From positions 62,001 through 126,000 of the forward strand of contig WGMR01000006.1 in the NCBI GenBank assembly GCA_016124955.1: 64,000 nt of DNA. The letters run 5' to 3'. This DNA is from Alphaproteobacteria bacterium. GTDB lineage: Bacteria > Pseudomonadota > Alphaproteobacteria > UBA9219 > RFNS01. Numbering within the stretch: position 1 is the stretch's first letter; each line of letters starts with the position of its first letter. A model generated the notes under the pieces. It was not told the DNA's origin. It was given only the letters and a program-made list of their open reading frames with translations, and made no database searches. Shown here piece by piece: positions 41,956-51,665 of the stretch. The position numbers and the translations under genes are program-made.

Positions 41956-42308
41956 GGCCGGTATTCCGCCCATGTTTTCGGCGTTTCGCTGACGCGCACG
42001 GCGACCGTTTTTGGCAAACGTTCCTTGCACCAGTCATAGAAATGCCGGGCAAGATATTCCGCAGTCGTCGTCTCGCTGCCCAGCACATCGTTCAAGTGGC
42101 GGTGATTGAAACGTTCGTCGATATAGCGGCCGAGCACATCAAGCTCCTGATAATCGCGCACGAAGCCAAATTCATCCAGCTCGTCCGCCGCAAGTTCAAC
42201 GAGGACGATATAGTTATGGCCATGCAGCCGCTTGCACTGGTGATCGTCCGGAAGCTTGCCAAGCTGATGCGAGGCGGAGAAATGGAATTCCTTGCTGATC
42301 TTGTACAT
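41952..42308 (-). CDS. queD: 6-carboxytetrahydropterin synthase
   Basis: A 118-residue QueD/PTPS-family enzyme turning dihydroneopterin triphosphate into CPH4. Zinc-binding His residues appear in FHFSASHQL and [12 protein letters not shown], with [16 protein letters not shown] and [14 protein letters not shown] at the C-terminus (catalytic Glu and His region). ATG at 42308 overlaps the queC stop; an in-frame GTG lies one codon upstream. Confidence 0.95.
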   Translation of the reverse strand: MYKISKEFHFSASHQLGKLPDDHQCKRLHGHNYIVLVELAADELDEFGFVRDYQELDVLGRYIDERFNHRHLNDVLGSETTTAEYLARHFYDWCKERLPKTVAVRVSETPKTWAEYRP

Positions 42309-43006
42309 CACGCTCTCTTTTTCCGGATTGCTTCGTGCCAGTAGGCGGCATCGGCATATGTGGTCGGGTCCTGGACGCCGGCCAGGTCAAACGCTTCACG
42401 CCGCTCGACGCATGTACCGCAGCGCCCGCAATGCACGACACCGCCCTTGTAACAAGACCAGGTTTCAGCAAAGGGAACGCCATGCGCCGCGCCATCCTTC
42501 ACGATATCCGCCTTGGGGCCGTGCAGATAGGGCGCAAGCAGCTTGATATCCGCATAGCCTTCAAGCGCATGGTTTTGCATGATCTGAAAAGCATCGATGA
42601 AACCGGCGCGGCAATCGGGGTAGATAAAATGATCGCCGCCATGCACGGCCGTCGCTACCGCCTCGGCGCCGCGCGCCATCGCAACGCCAAAAGCGATCGC
42701 GAGCATGATCGCGTTCCGGTTCGGCACCAGCGTGATGCGCATGCTTTCTTCGGCATAGTGCCCATCGGGCACATCCGCGCCGCTGGTCAGGGCCGAACCC
42801 GTGAGGCTGCCGCCGACTTCGCGTATATCCATGACCTGGTGCGGCACATTCAGGCGCGCGGCGCAAAGCGCGGCGCAATCCAGTTCTTTTCTGTGCCGCT
42901 GCCCGTAATCGTACGACAGCAGCCCCGCAAGTTCGTTCTGCGCCGCTATTCTATGCGCCAGCGATACGGAATCGAGCCCGCCCGAGCAGATAACGATTGT
43001 CTTCAT
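42308..43006 (-). CDS. queC: 7-cyano-7-deazaguanine synthase
   Basis: A 232-residue ATP-dependent enzyme forming preQ0 from CDG and ammonia. PP-loop ICSGGLDSVS (about residues 5-14), LVPNRNAIMLAIAFGVA, and the C-terminal zinc cysteines SCYKGG...HCGRCGTCVERREAF. The start at 43006 has AGGGAACGGGA upstream; the frame extends to 43039. First gene of the operon; no folE is in the window. Confidence 0.95.
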   Translation of the reverse strand: MKTIVICSGGLDSVSLAHRIAAQNELAGLLSYDYGQRHRKELDCAALCAARLNVPHQVMDIREVGGSLTGSALTSGADVPDGHYAEESMRITLVPNRNAIMLAIAFGVAMARGAEAVATAVHGGDHFIYPDCRAGFIDAFQIMQNHALEGYADIKLLAPYLHGPKADIVKDGAAHGVPFAETWSCYKGGVVHCGRCGTCVERREAFDLAGVQDPTTYADAAYWHEAIRKKRA

Positions 43007-43084
43007 TCCCGTTCCCTTGTTTATCAGGGTTGGGTGCAAGCTATAGGGTAAGGCCCGGGTTGAAAAGGGGGCGGAATTGCCCGT

Positions 43085-44029
43085 TTATACCGGCAGCAAA
43101 TGCCCCAGCGCCGTCATAATACGATGACGATAGGTATGTTCGGCCACCGCACGCTTGTGCGCCCGCTGGGCCATTTGCTGCGCAAAGCCCGGGTTACCGA
43201 GCAGGTAGCTGGTTTTTTCCGCCATGTCTTCGGGCGAACGGTAAAAGAGAATTTCCTTTTCCGGCTCGAAATATTTTTCGATGCCTTCCAGATATTCGAC
43301 CACCTGCGGAATGCCGTAACCCGCGGCTTCGAACGTGCGCATGTTGGTTCCGGCGCGCACGACGCCGGCATGGATGTTGAACGATACGCTGTGCCTTGCA
43401 TAAATGCCTTCCATCGCATCGTTGGCAACGCCGGGGCGGAATGCAAACGGATGACGCCAGAACACGGGCGCTTTCATAAAATAGTTGCCTACAATTTGCA
43501 CGGGAATATCGTTCTTCAGCAACTGTTCGATCCAGTAATCGCGCTTGGCATCGCGGTTGCCGATAAAGCACACGCCGTGCCGGCGAACGGCCCGTTGTGC
43601 GGGCCGGTGTACCGGCGGATAATGCGCGAAAGGCAGAATGCCGCCGAAGCGATCATGCGGCAACAGCGCAAGCAGGTCTTTTTCATAGCCGGGGTCTGAC
43701 AGGAACACGCGGCCGAAGGCGCCAAGGTCGCCGGGCTGCATGCGCACATCGTCAACGATATAAAGCACGTTGCGCATATCGGGCCGGATTGCACGGAATT
43801 CCTTGCGATAACCGACGAAAAAAACAGCCGCGCAATCCGCCGTATCAATTCTTTGCCGCAAGCTCTGCCACCAGCCTTCCGGATCGCGCTGAAAACGCAA
43901 ATAGTCCGCAAGGCCTTGCGGGCGGGTCGAGACCCATTCCACCTTCCCCGGAAACATATCTTTGAGGGCATGGCAGAAGTAGCGGCCGAGGCCGCCTTTC
44001 CATGGTTTGCTGACGACAAGGATTTTCAT
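43085..44029 (-). CDS. Glycosyltransferase, CgeB/GT1-like
   Basis: A 314-residue protein resembling CgeB-type spore maturation/glycosyltransferase family 1 proteins: N-terminal MKILVVSKPWKGGLGRYFCH, a middle part with CFIGNRDAKRDYWIEQLLKN, and C-terminal FNIHAGVVRAGTNMRTFEAAGYGIPQVVEY, an E-x7-G-x-P donor-binding pattern. No signal peptide or membrane helix. Divergent from the next glycosyltransferase. The sugar transferred is unknown. Confidence 0.75.
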   Translation of the reverse strand: MKILVVSKPWKGGLGRYFCHALKDMFPGKVEWVSTRPQGLADYLRFQRDPEGWWQSLRQRIDTADCAAVFFVGYRKEFRAIRPDMRNVLYIVDDVRMQPGDLGAFGRVFLSDPGYEKDLLALLPHDRFGGILPFAHYPPVHRPAQRAVRRHGVCFIGNRDAKRDYWIEQLLKNDIPVQIVGNYFMKAPVFWRHPFAFRPGVANDAMEGIYARHSVSFNIHAGVVRAGTNMRTFEAAGYGIPQVVEYLEGIEKYFEPEKEILFYRSPEDMAEKTSYLLGNPGFAQQMAQRAHKRAVAEHTYRHRIMTALGHLLPV

Positions 44030-44172
44030 ATGGCATGCCGTGGATCGGGGTGGGCCGGGCTGGCCAGATTTTTTATACCAAAGCCGGGCATTTTAACAGC
44101 CGCTTGCCCGCCCGGGCCGTATCGCCCCATCCCCATGGCCCTTTACCGCATGTTGGGTTAGTGTCGGTTTCC

Positions 44173-45297
44173 ATGAGCGCATCCGATTCCACATCAACCC
44201 GCATCGCCATATTTATCGAAGACCTGAGCGGTGGCGGCGCCGAAAAGGTGACCGTGCTGCTGGCGGGCGACCTTGCCGCGCGCGGCTATGCCACAGACCT
44301 GATCGTGCAGCGCGCGACCGGCCCCTTCGTTGACCAGGTTTCGCCGCGGGTAAATTTTATCGAGATCGGCGGCAAGAACCCGCTCCAGAGCGTTTTATGG
44401 CTTATGCACTATCTGCGCCGCGCCCGCCCCGCCGCCATGATCACGGAAATGGAAAAAGCATCCCTGCTCGGTATCGTGGCCGGGCGCATGGTCGGCTACC
44501 ACAACATTTTTCCCTGCGTGCATATCGATCTCGCGAGCTACGACAAGATCGATCACCAGATGCGCCGCCGGTTCCTCAAGGTGCTCGTGAGCGTCTTTTA
44601 CCGGGCCAGCAAGGGCATTATTGCCTGCGCCGAACGGCCCGCAGCATCGATGCGCGCGCTGCTCGGGCGTGCCGCACCGCCGGTGTCGATGATTCAGAAC
44701 GGCTTCGATCTTGCCGCTTTCCGCGCCGAAGGCGCCGAACCGACCGATCATCGCTGGCTGACGGCCAAAGACAGGCCCGTTTTCGTTGCCTGCGGCAGGC
44801 TGACGCAGCAAAAGGGCTATGATGTGATGCTGCGCGCCTTCGCAAGACTGCGCCGCGAACAGCCCGCGCGCCTTATCATCCTCGGGCAAGGACCGCTGCG
44901 CGAAGAACTTGGACGGCAGGCAAGCAAGCTTGGTATCGGTGACGATGTCGATTTCGCGGGTTTCCTTAAGAACCCGCTCGCGCTTTTCACAAAAGCGGAC
45001 GGTTATCTTATGTCGTCGCGCTCGGAAGGGTTGCCCAGCGTATTGATCATGGCGCTGGCGGCCGGGTGCAAATCAATCAGCACCGATTGCCCTGCCGGCC
45101 CTTCGGAAATCCTTGATGGCGGAAAATTCGGGCGGCTGGTGCCGGTCGATGACGATGTGGCGCTGGCAGCCGCAATGGCCGATCTGCTTGCCGGGCGCAA
45201 CGAGCCCGCGGGCAGCGCACAGGAGCGGGAAGCCCATATGCAGCAATATTCCATTGAAAATATGGTGCGCGATTACATCAAGGTAATCGGCGTCTAG
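44173..45297 (+). CDS. Glycosyltransferase family 4
   Basis: A 374-residue GT-B enzyme: the N-terminal half includes IFIEDLSGGGAEKVTVLLA, and the C-terminal donor domain has FVACGRLTQQKGYDVMLRAF, ARLIILGQGPLREELG and SSRSEGLPSVLIMALAAG (E-x7-E-type motif). A related motif set occurs in WcaL/RfaG-type enzymes adding sugars to surface polysaccharides. Start at ATG 44173; a GTG at 44161 and the open frame to 44035 are less likely. It stands upstream of hemA, with 114 bp between. Confidence 0.88.
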   Translation: MSASDSTSTRIAIFIEDLSGGGAEKVTVLLAGDLAARGYATDLIVQRATGPFVDQVSPRVNFIEIGGKNPLQSVLWLMHYLRRARPAAMITEMEKASLLGIVAGRMVGYHNIFPCVHIDLASYDKIDHQMRRRFLKVLVSVFYRASKGIIACAERPAASMRALLGRAAPPVSMIQNGFDLAAFRAEGAEPTDHRWLTAKDRPVFVACGRLTQQKGYDVMLRAFARLRREQPARLIILGQGPLREELGRQASKLGIGDDVDFAGFLKNPLALFTKADGYLMSSRSEGLPSVLIMALAAGCKSISTDCPAGPSEILDGGKFGRLVPVDDDVALAAAMADLLAGRNEPAGSAQEREAHMQQYSIENMVRDYIKVIGV

Positions 45298-45411
45298 CGC
45301 CCGCAGACACCGGCATGCCGCCGGGCAGCCGCCGGTATGTTCGTGAATATCCGGGGCTTTTCGCCCTTCATGGCTTATTGCCATATGCGTCAAAATAACT
45401 AAACTCGCGCC

Positions 45412-46644
45412 ATGAGCTGGAATTCCGCCCGTTACCGCGATCACTTTGCATCCGTCATCACCGGCCTCAAGCGTGAAGGCAAGTATCGCTACTTCGCCGA
45501 GCTTGAACGCAAGTGCGGCGATTTTCCGGCTGCATTGATGCACACGCCGCTGGGCGTGCGGGCAGTCACCGTATGGTGTTCGAACGATTATCTCGGTCTC
45601 GGGCAACACCCGGATGTGCGCCGCGCCATGCGGGAAGCGATCGACCGTTGGGGCGCAGGCGCTGGCGGCACGCGCAACATCAGCGGCACGGCGCATGCGC
45701 ACGTCAATCTGGAACGCGCGATGGCCGCGTGGCACGGCAAGGAAAGCGCGCTGATTTTCGGTTCGGGCTACATTTCAAACGAAGCCGGCCTTTCGACGCT
45801 GATCAAATTGCTGCCGGGCTGTATCGTTTTTTCCGATGCCGATAACCACGCATCTATGATTGCGGGCATCACCCGCGCCAAAGCCGAAAAGCATATTTTT
45901 CCCCATAACGACCTCGCTGCGCTCGAAGCGGCCCTGCGCGCCGCGCCGCCGGACGCGCCCAAACTGATCGCATGCGAAAGCGTTTATTCGATGGACGGCA
46001 GCATCGCGCCGCTGCGCGAGATTGCCGCGATGGCAAAGCGCTATGGCGCGCTTACATACCTCGATGAGGTGCATGCGGTCGGCATGTACGGGCCTGAAGG
46101 CGCCGGCATTGCCGCGCGCGAAAAAATCGCGGATCAATTCGATATCATTGAAGGCACGTTCGGAAAGGCTTTCGGCCTTATGGGCGGCTATATCGCGGGC
46201 GCACCGGACCTTGTGGACGCAATCCGCAGCCACGCGCCCGGTTTTATCTTCACGACCGCGATGCCGCCCGCTATCGCCGCCGGGGCGCTCGCGAGCCTTG
46301 AGATTATCAAGCAAGGTGACGATCTGCGCGCGCTCCAGCAACGGCAAGCGAACCGGCTGCGTTCGCTGCTGCGCCGCGCCGGGCTGCCCGTGCTTTTGTC
46401 AAACAGCCACATCGTGCCGGTCATGATCGGCGGCGCGGAATGCTGCAAGGGCGTGGCGGATTGGCTGCTGGAACAGGCCGATATCTATGTGCAGCCCATC
46501 AATTACCCGACCGTTCCGGTGGGCAAGGAACGGCTGCGGCTGACGCCTTCGCCCTACCATACCGATGCGATGATCGACGATCTTGTCGGCGCGCTCGATT
46601 ACCTATGGGCACAACAACATCTGCCGCGCGCGGCGGCCGCCTAA
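45412..46644 (+). CDS. hemA: 5-aminolevulinate synthase
   Basis: A 410-residue PLP enzyme condensing glycine and succinyl-CoA to 5-aminolevulinate, the Shemin route to haem, which marks alphaproteobacteria. Motifs: [46 protein letters not shown], the PLP-lysine [14 protein letters not shown] (Lys about residue 251) and [15 protein letters not shown]. It follows the GT4 gene by 114 bp with no clear promoter. Confidence 0.97.
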   Translation: MSWNSARYRDHFASVITGLKREGKYRYFAELERKCGDFPAALMHTPLGVRAVTVWCSNDYLGLGQHPDVRRAMREAIDRWGAGAGGTRNISGTAHAHVNLERAMAAWHGKESALIFGSGYISNEAGLSTLIKLLPGCIVFSDADNHASMIAGITRAKAEKHIFPHNDLAALEAALRAAPPDAPKLIACESVYSMDGSIAPLREIAAMAKRYGALTYLDEVHAVGMYGPEGAGIAAREKIADQFDIIEGTFGKAFGLMGGYIAGAPDLVDAIRSHAPGFIFTTAMPPAIAAGALASLEIIKQGDDLRALQQRQANRLRSLLRRAGLPVLLSNSHIVPVMIGGAECCKGVADWLLEQADIYVQPINYPTVPVGKERLRLTPSPYHTDAMIDDLVGALDYLWAQQHLPRAAAA

Positions 46645-46648
46645 AAGG

Positions 46649-46762
46649 CTAGATTCCGTTAAACGGCGCCAAAAAAGGCATGAAAAGCCGGACAACCGCC
46701 AATCCCGCAGCAGCAATGATCAGGAACATGATGATGTCGCGATTGTCGTTTTGCCCCGGCAT
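46649..46762 (-). CDS. 37-residue membrane peptide divergent from Xre regulator
   Basis: A short frame from ATG 46762: a polar N-terminus (MPGQNDNRD), one hydrophobic helix (IIMFLIIAAAGLAVVRLFMP) and a short tail. A weak ribosome binding site (GGATTCGGG) precedes it. The 85 bp to the divergent Xre-type gene contain three GATCAT half-sites. I do not recognise a family. Real-gene status is moderately supported by these features only. Confidence 0.4.
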   Translation of the reverse strand: MPGQNDNRDIIMFLIIAAAGLAVVRLFMPFLAPFNGI

Positions 46763-46780
46763 AACCCGAATCCGTATGTA

Positions 46781-46812
46781 ATGATCTGCAATAAATAGAT
46801 CATATTGATCAT
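46781..46812. promoter_or_regulatory. Triple GATCAT operator-like element
   Basis: An ATGATC (46781-46786) and two GATCAT (46798-46803 and 46807-46812) in the gap between the divergent peptide and Xre genes; ATGATC is the reverse complement of GATCAT, so half-sites occur in both orientations. A candidate binding site for the adjacent regulator, by position and repetition only. Confidence 0.35.
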
Positions 46813-46847
46813 AGACGCAACGGCGTGGCTGCGGAACATTCCGTTCC

Positions 46848-47213
46848 ATGTCCAGTTTTCCCAAAAACCTGAAAAAACTTCTGCAAAGCAAAGGCCTTAG
46901 CGCTTCTGCCTGCGCCCGTCTTTGCGGGCTCGGGGAACGAAGATTCGCCTTTTACGTACAAGGCACGCGCGAACCCAACCTTGATACCCTGACCCGTATC
47001 GCCCGTGTCCTGGAGTGCACGACTGACGAATTGCTCGGAAACACGCAGGCCAAGTCAACCCTGAAAGCATCCTGGGAAACCCGTACACTCCAGAAAATGA
47101 AGAATTTCGATGCGCGGGAGAAACAACTGGCCAATAGTTTTATTGAACAAATATTGCGGAGCCGCAGGCCCGAAAAAATATATAGGAAAAAACCTAAATC
47201 AGGACGCAGCTAG
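46848..47213 (+). CDS. Xre-family helix-turn-helix regulator
   Basis: A 121-residue protein. About residues 5-63 fit the phage-repressor-type helix-turn-helix: LKKLLQSKGLSASACARLCG then REPNLDTLTRIARVLECTTD and ELLG. The C-terminus (about 70-121) is basic and Gln/Glu-rich, without a recognised domain. Divergent from the 37-residue peptide gene; the GATCAT repeats in between are a likely target. An imperfect inverted repeat CGGAA-CA-TTCCG precedes the ATG. Confidence 0.8.
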   Translation: MSSFPKNLKKLLQSKGLSASACARLCGLGERRFAFYVQGTREPNLDTLTRIARVLECTTDELLGNTQAKSTLKASWETRTLQKMKNFDAREKQLANSFIEQILRSRRPEKIYRKKPKSGRS

Positions 47214-47551
47214 TTAAACACCTCGTTCAGCCATCCGGCGACGGGCAAAACGCCCGGCTGCGGGCCACGGTTGCCGCCCGCACGGTTCATATCGTTGAGC
47301 GAATTGGTAATATCCGCACAATCAGCTGCGGGATGCTGCTGACGCAAGGCGCGGGCCATCTTGTCGCGATAAACCTTGCCCATCGGGTGCGCGGCAGGCA
47401 AAGGCGGGTCGAAGCTTTGGCAAAATTCAAGGCTTCCCCGCCCCATCGGCGGCGTCAGCGGGCCGGCATGGCCCTTGGCAAGGGCACTTGCGGGCGGGGC
47501 AGCCGCGAACAGCAAGGCCATAACGGCTATATGAAAAACCTTATTTCGCAT
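47210..47551 (-). CDS. Small exported protein, unknown function
   Basis: A 113-residue protein. Signal peptide [25 protein letters not shown], then a Pro/Gly-rich mature part with two cysteines ([22 protein letters not shown]). Not recognised. Its start overlaps the end of gap by 11 bp and its stop overlaps the end of the convergent Xre gene by 4 bp, so it is probably co-transcribed with tkt-gap. Confidence 0.55.
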   Translation of the reverse strand: MRNKVFHIAVMALLFAAAPPASALAKGHAGPLTPPMGRGSLEFCQSFDPPLPAAHPMGKVYRDKMARALRQQHPAADCADITNSLNDMNRAGGNRGPQPGVLPVAGWLNEVFN

Positions 47552-48551
47552 TCATCATCGCCACGGCGGTATCGCCCATGCGGTTTGAGAAACCCCATTC
47601 GTTATCGTACCAGCTCATGACGCGCACGAAGTTGCCTTCCATCACCTTGGTTTCCTTGAGCGCGAAGATGGATGAGCGCGTATCGTGGTTGAAATCGGAC
47701 GAAACCAGCGGCTCGTCGTAATAACCAAGGATGCCCTTCAGTTCACCCGCATCCGCCGCGGCCCTGATGGCGGCATTGACCTCGTCCACCGAAGTATCGC
47801 GCGCCATCACGATCTTGAAATCGATCACCGAAACGTTCGGGGTTGGCACGCGCATCGAAACGCCGTCCAGCTTGCCTTTCAGTTCCGGCAGCACGCGGCC
47901 CACCGCCTTGGCGGCCCCGGTCGATGTGGGGATCATGTTGATCGCGGCGGCGCGGGCACGATGCAGATCGCTGTGCATGGTATCGACCATGCGCTGATCG
48001 CCGGTGTAGGAATGGATCGTGGTCATGAAACCGTGCTTGATCCCGATTGCCTTGTGCAAAACCGAAGCCACGGGCGCAAGGCAGTTGGTGGTGCACGAAG
48101 CATTCGACACGACGGTGTGCGAAGCCTTCAGCGCGCCATGGTTCACACCGTAAACGACCGTGATGTCTTCATCGGTCGCGGGAGCGGAGATCAACACCTT
48201 CTTGGCGCCGGCGGCCAGATGCTTGCCGGCATCGTCGCGCTTGGTGAAGCGGCCGGAACATTCGAGCGCGACATCGATGTTCATATCCTTCCACGGCAGC
48301 TTGGCCGGGTCAGCGACCTGCACGGCCGCAACCTTGTGGCCGTTGACGACAATCGCGTCCGCCTGTGCTTCCGCCGTGCCGGGGAAGCGGCCATGCACGC
48401 TGTCATACTTCAGAAGGTGGACGTTGGTTGCGGTATCGGCCAGATCGTTGATGGCGACGACTTCGATATCCTTGCGGCCCGATTCATACAAGGCACGCAG
48501 AACCATGCGGCCGATGCGGCCAAAACCGTTGATTGCGACACGAACGGGCAT
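47541..48551 (-). CDS. gap: Glyceraldehyde-3-phosphate dehydrogenase
   Basis: A 336-residue enzyme of glycolysis. N-terminal NAD fold [17 protein letters not shown] and catalytic Cys in [12 protein letters not shown] (about residue 154), with His in the following [10 protein letters not shown] and the [13 protein letters not shown] close. The start is ATG 48551: GAGGAGT lies 7 bases upstream, while it is too close to the earlier ATGs at 48557 or 48587. Downstream of tkt, sharing the Calvin/pentose-phosphate to glycolysis link. Confidence 0.96.
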   Translation of the reverse strand: MPVRVAINGFGRIGRMVLRALYESGRKDIEVVAINDLADTATNVHLLKYDSVHGRFPGTAEAQADAIVVNGHKVAAVQVADPAKLPWKDMNIDVALECSGRFTKRDDAGKHLAAGAKKVLISAPATDEDITVVYGVNHGALKASHTVVSNASCTTNCLAPVASVLHKAIGIKHGFMTTIHSYTGDQRMVDTMHSDLHRARAAAINMIPTSTGAAKAVGRVLPELKGKLDGVSMRVPTPNVSVIDFKIVMARDTSVDEVNAAIRAAADAGELKGILGYYDEPLVSSDFNHDTRSSIFALKETKVMEGNFVRVMSWYDNEWGFSNRMGDTAVAMMNAK

Positions 48552-48647
48552 TTTCATACTCCTCTTGTCCGTCACCGAAGCAGGCACAAGGCACAGAGCG
48601 CCGTTCCGGCCTGCGCCGGGGTGACGAATGGGTTAAACCAATCGATA

Positions 48648-50678
48648 TTAGCTTTTTAGCAAGTCTTGCGCCGCCGCGGCAACCGCTTCCCCGGTAATGC
48701 CGAAATGCTTGAACAAATCGTCCGCCGGAGCTGATTCGCCGAAGCCCTTCATGCCGACAAAGCGGCCATCCGGGCCCAGATAGCGGTCCCAGCACTGGCG
48801 GATGCCGGCTTCGACCGCAACGCGCGGCACATCGCCCAGCACGGCGGCGCGGTAGGCTTCATCCTGCCGTTCGAACAGTTCCTGGCACGGCATGGAAACC
48901 ACCGCGGCATCAATGCCGACCGCCTTGAGCTGTTCGCGTGCCGCCATAGCGACCGAAACTTCCGAACCGGTTGCCAGCAACGTAACCTGCCGCGCGCCTT
49001 CAGCATCGGCCAGCACATAGGCACCATGGGCGCACATGTTGTCGGTGGTGGCCGCGCGCAATGTGGGGATGCCCTGCCGGGTAAGCGCCAGCAGGCTGGG
49101 CGCGTCGCGCGTTTCCAGCGCAAGTTGCCAGCATTCGGCGGTTTCGATGCCGTCGCACGGACGCATGACCAAAAGGCCCGGAATAGCCCGCAGCGCCGCC
49201 AAATGTTCGACCGGCTGATGCGTCGGCCCGTCTTCACCCAAGCCAATGCTGTCGTGCGTCATCACGAACACGACGCGCTGCTTCATCAGCGACGCGAGCC
49301 TGATGGCCGGGCGGCAATAATCCGCGAATTGCAGGAACGTGCCGCTGTAGGGAATAATGCCGCCATGCAGCGCCATGCCGTTCATGGCCGCCGCCATGCC
49401 ATGTTCGCGCACGCCGTAATGAATGTAGCGCCCGGCATAGTTGCCCGCCTTGATCGCACCGAGGTTCTTCACCTGCGTGTTGTTCGAAGGCGTCAAATCG
49501 GCCGAGCCGCCCGTCAGTTCCGGCACCACGGGCAGCAACGCTTCAAGCACCTTGCCCGAAGAAACGCGTGTCGCATCCTTGGGTTTTTCTGCCGCGATTT
49601 TCTGGCGCAGCGCATCCAGAACCTCGCCCGCCTGTTTGGGCAAAGCGCCGGACATGGTGCGATCGAATTCCGTACGCAGTGCGGCGTTCGCCTTGCCGTG
49701 GCGCACAGCCCACGCTGCGCGCGCAACCGCGCCGCGGTTGCCGGCTTCGCGCCACGTGCGCAAAATATTTTCCGGCACTTCGAACGGCGCGTGCGGCCAG
49801 CCCAGCTTTTCGCGCGCCGCCTTGATCTCTTCGGCGCCGAGCGGAGAGCCGTGGCAACCGGCGGTGCCGCCCTTGGTGGGGGCGCCGAAACCGATTGTGG
49901 TTTTGCAGGCGATCAGCACGGGCCTGTCGGCGCGCAGCGCCTGCTCAGTGGCTTGCGTGATCGCGGCCGGATCGTGGCCGTTAATGTTCGATACCGCCCA
50001 GCCGTACGATTCAAAACGCTTCAGCGTATCGTCACTGAAGCTCAGGTCGGTCGGTCCGTCGATCGAAATTGCGTTGTCGTCGTAGTAAACGACAAGGCGG
50101 TTGAGCCTGAGATGCCCTGCCAGCGAGCAGGCTTCGTGGCTAATGCCTTCCATCAGATCGCCGTCCGAGGCGATGACGAAAGTACGATGATCGACCAGGT
50201 CGTCGCCGAAACGGGCGTTCAGCACGCGCTCGGCCAGCGCAAAACCGACCGCATTGCTGATCCCCTGCCCCAGCGGGCCGGTGGTGGTTTCGATACCCAG
50301 CGGCACATCCCGCTCCGGATGGCCGGGCGTTTTGCTGCCAAGCTGGCGAAAGCGCTTCAGCTCGTCCAGCGTCATGCCCTTGTACCCCGTGAGGTAATTC
50401 AGTGCATAAAGCAGCATCGAACCGTGACCGGCGGAAAGAATAAACCGGTCGCGATCAGGCCAGGCCGGATCGGCGGCATCAAACTTCAGGAATTTTGTGT
50501 AAAGAACGGCGGCGACGTCGGCCATACCCATGGGCATGCCCGGATGGCCGGATTTGGCCTGTTCCACGCCATCCATGGCCAGCGCGCGGATCGCGTTGGC
50601 AAGCTCGGTATGGCTGGCGGCGGTCAAAGACGTATTGGGGGAATCTGGCATTGCTATGGTCCGGGCGGCTTGGGTCAT
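48648..50678 (-). CDS. tkt: Transketolase
   Basis: A 676-residue thiamine diphosphate enzyme for two-carbon transfer in the pentose phosphate pathway. ThDP motif with ASDGDLMEGISHEA (about residues 166-179), SKTPGHPERDVPLGIETTTG (substrate loop), GVREHGMAAAMNGMALHGG and HDSIGLGEDGPTHQPVEHL in the pyrimidine domain. Full length. Upstream of gap in the same direction, 97 bp apart. Confidence 0.96.
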   Translation of the reverse strand: MTQAARTIAMPDSPNTSLTAASHTELANAIRALAMDGVEQAKSGHPGMPMGMADVAAVLYTKFLKFDAADPAWPDRDRFILSAGHGSMLLYALNYLTGYKGMTLDELKRFRQLGSKTPGHPERDVPLGIETTTGPLGQGISNAVGFALAERVLNARFGDDLVDHRTFVIASDGDLMEGISHEACSLAGHLRLNRLVVYYDDNAISIDGPTDLSFSDDTLKRFESYGWAVSNINGHDPAAITQATEQALRADRPVLIACKTTIGFGAPTKGGTAGCHGSPLGAEEIKAAREKLGWPHAPFEVPENILRTWREAGNRGAVARAAWAVRHGKANAALRTEFDRTMSGALPKQAGEVLDALRQKIAAEKPKDATRVSSGKVLEALLPVVPELTGGSADLTPSNNTQVKNLGAIKAGNYAGRYIHYGVREHGMAAAMNGMALHGGIIPYSGTFLQFADYCRPAIRLASLMKQRVVFVMTHDSIGLGEDGPTHQPVEHLAALRAIPGLLVMRPCDGIETAECWQLALETRDAPSLLALTRQGIPTLRAATTDNMCAHGAYVLADAEGARQVTLLATGSEVSVAMAAREQLKAVGIDAAVVSMPCQELFERQDEAYRAAVLGDVPRVAVEAGIRQCWDRYLGPDGRFVGMKGFGESAPADDLFKHFGITGEAVAAAAQDLLKS

Positions 50679-50842
50679 GGCGGAATGCTTCCATGGCGGC
50701 GATTATCGGCTTCGATATGCCTTGCGGAGCCGCATACGTCAATGCAAAGGATGCATGTCCGGTAAGGCTGTGTATTTCTTACTAATTGACGCCGAGTCCC
50801 CTTAGCCGTTACTGTATCTTAACACCGAGTCGGAGGAAATCC

Positions 50843-51076
50843 ATGCAGCGCCTCAGGGCATCGCTCGAAGAGCTTTATGGCGAAATTGAACGCGCCGGCC
50901 AGAATTTGACCGAGCAGCAGGAAAAACAGAAGCTGGAACTTGCCAAGCAGGCGGAAGCCCTGAAGGTGAGCCGGGGCCGCGAAGCCAATGCGCTGGCGCT
51001 GACGCAGAAGGTGGCGACCAAGCTCGATCACGCCATCGAACGCGCCGACCGTTTGCTGCAAGAACAATCAGCCTGA
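50843..51076 (+). CDS. Small coiled-coil protein upstream of zapA
   Basis: A 77-residue Gln/Glu/Lys/Leu-rich protein, predicted as one long coiled coil (LEELYGEIERAGQNLTEQQE and an AKQAEALKVSRGREANALAL stretch). The position and make-up match the DUF4164-type genes often found before zapA in alphaproteobacteria; a cell division role is likely by association. ATG at 50843 follows CGGAGGAAATC. Divergent from tkt. Confidence 0.7.
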   Translation: MQRLRASLEELYGEIERAGQNLTEQQEKQKLELAKQAEALKVSRGREANALALTQKVATKLDHAIERADRLLQEQSA

Positions 51077-51095
51077 ACGAAGGGGAAAGGCGCCA

Positions 51096-51401
51096 ATGCC
51101 CAAGATCATCGTCACGCTTTACGGCCGCGAATATCATGTGAACTGCGAAGAGGGTCAGGAAAAGCGCCTGCTCGATATCGCCCAGATGGTCGATAAGAAA
51201 ATGCGCTCCGTGGCCGTGCAGGCCGGCAACACCACCGAGCCGCGCCTTTTCATGCTTACCTGCCTTTTGATGGCGGACGAGCTTCTGGACAAGGAAGAAA
51301 TTTCCGCCAAGACGCACAAGGAGGAGGATATCCTCGTTGCCGCGGTCGAACAAATACGGGGCCGCATGGCCAATTTGTTCAGCGAAGGCGGGCGGGCGTA
51401 A
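51096..51401 (+). CDS. zapA: Cell division protein ZapA
   Basis: A 101-residue protein that bundles FtsZ filaments at mid-cell. N-terminal strand-loop (IIVTLYGREYHVNCEEGQEKRL) and the C-terminal helix with LFMLTCLLMADELLDKEE typical of ZapA. Followed by the 6S RNA and 5-formyl-THF cyclo-ligase gene, the standard neighbourhood in proteobacteria. Confidence 0.92.
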   Translation: MPKIIVTLYGREYHVNCEEGQEKRLLDIAQMVDKKMRSVAVQAGNTTEPRLFMLTCLLMADELLDKEEISAKTHKEEDILVAAVEQIRGRMANLFSEGGRA

Positions 51402-51464
51402 GCATTACGCCTTTGTCGTTGATATATAACGACTTATCGCCCTTGTAACCTGCCTGCGCAATCC

Positions 51465-51610
51465 CTACATTCCCCCTTGGAAGGCTGCTGCGCTGCACGA
51501 CAGGCTGCAATCCCCAGGGCCGATACCTACCATACGGGAGCTGTCCCTGGCCGGAATCTTGGTTCCGGCCATATGGCGCCCACCTGCACAGTGCAGGCCA
51601 TGGAGGAACG
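51465..51610 (+). ncRNA. ssrS: Probable 6S RNA
   Basis: The zapA-cyclo-ligase gap is the usual 6S RNA site. A long imperfect rod can be drawn: closing stem TCCCCCTTGG/CCATGGAGGA (51471/51598), inner CTGCAC/GTGCAG (51493/51591), a large internal bubble, and a terminal stem CCAGGG/CCCTGG (51514/51545). A strong hairpin GGCCGGAA/TTCCGGCC (51549/51563) sits on the 3' side of the bubble, where 6S RNAs usually have a small hairpin. Ends are approximate. The RNA mimics an open promoter and binds RNA polymerase. Confidence 0.65.
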
Positions 51611-51665
51611 CAACGCCACCGGCAGACGTGGCGCCTTCCGCTCACCGCCCGCACAGACGGTTTCT

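Noticed and set aside
43007-43080. Possible preQ1-I riboswitch upstream of queC
   Set aside because: CCCTGATAAACAAGGGA resembles the tail of the preQ1-I core, but no upstream strand pairs with CCCTG in the right place to form P1, so the pseudoknot cannot be drawn.
45300-45411. Inverted repeat ACCGGC/GCCGGT downstream of the GT4 gene as terminator
   Set aside because: No T-tract follows on either strand and the loop is long.
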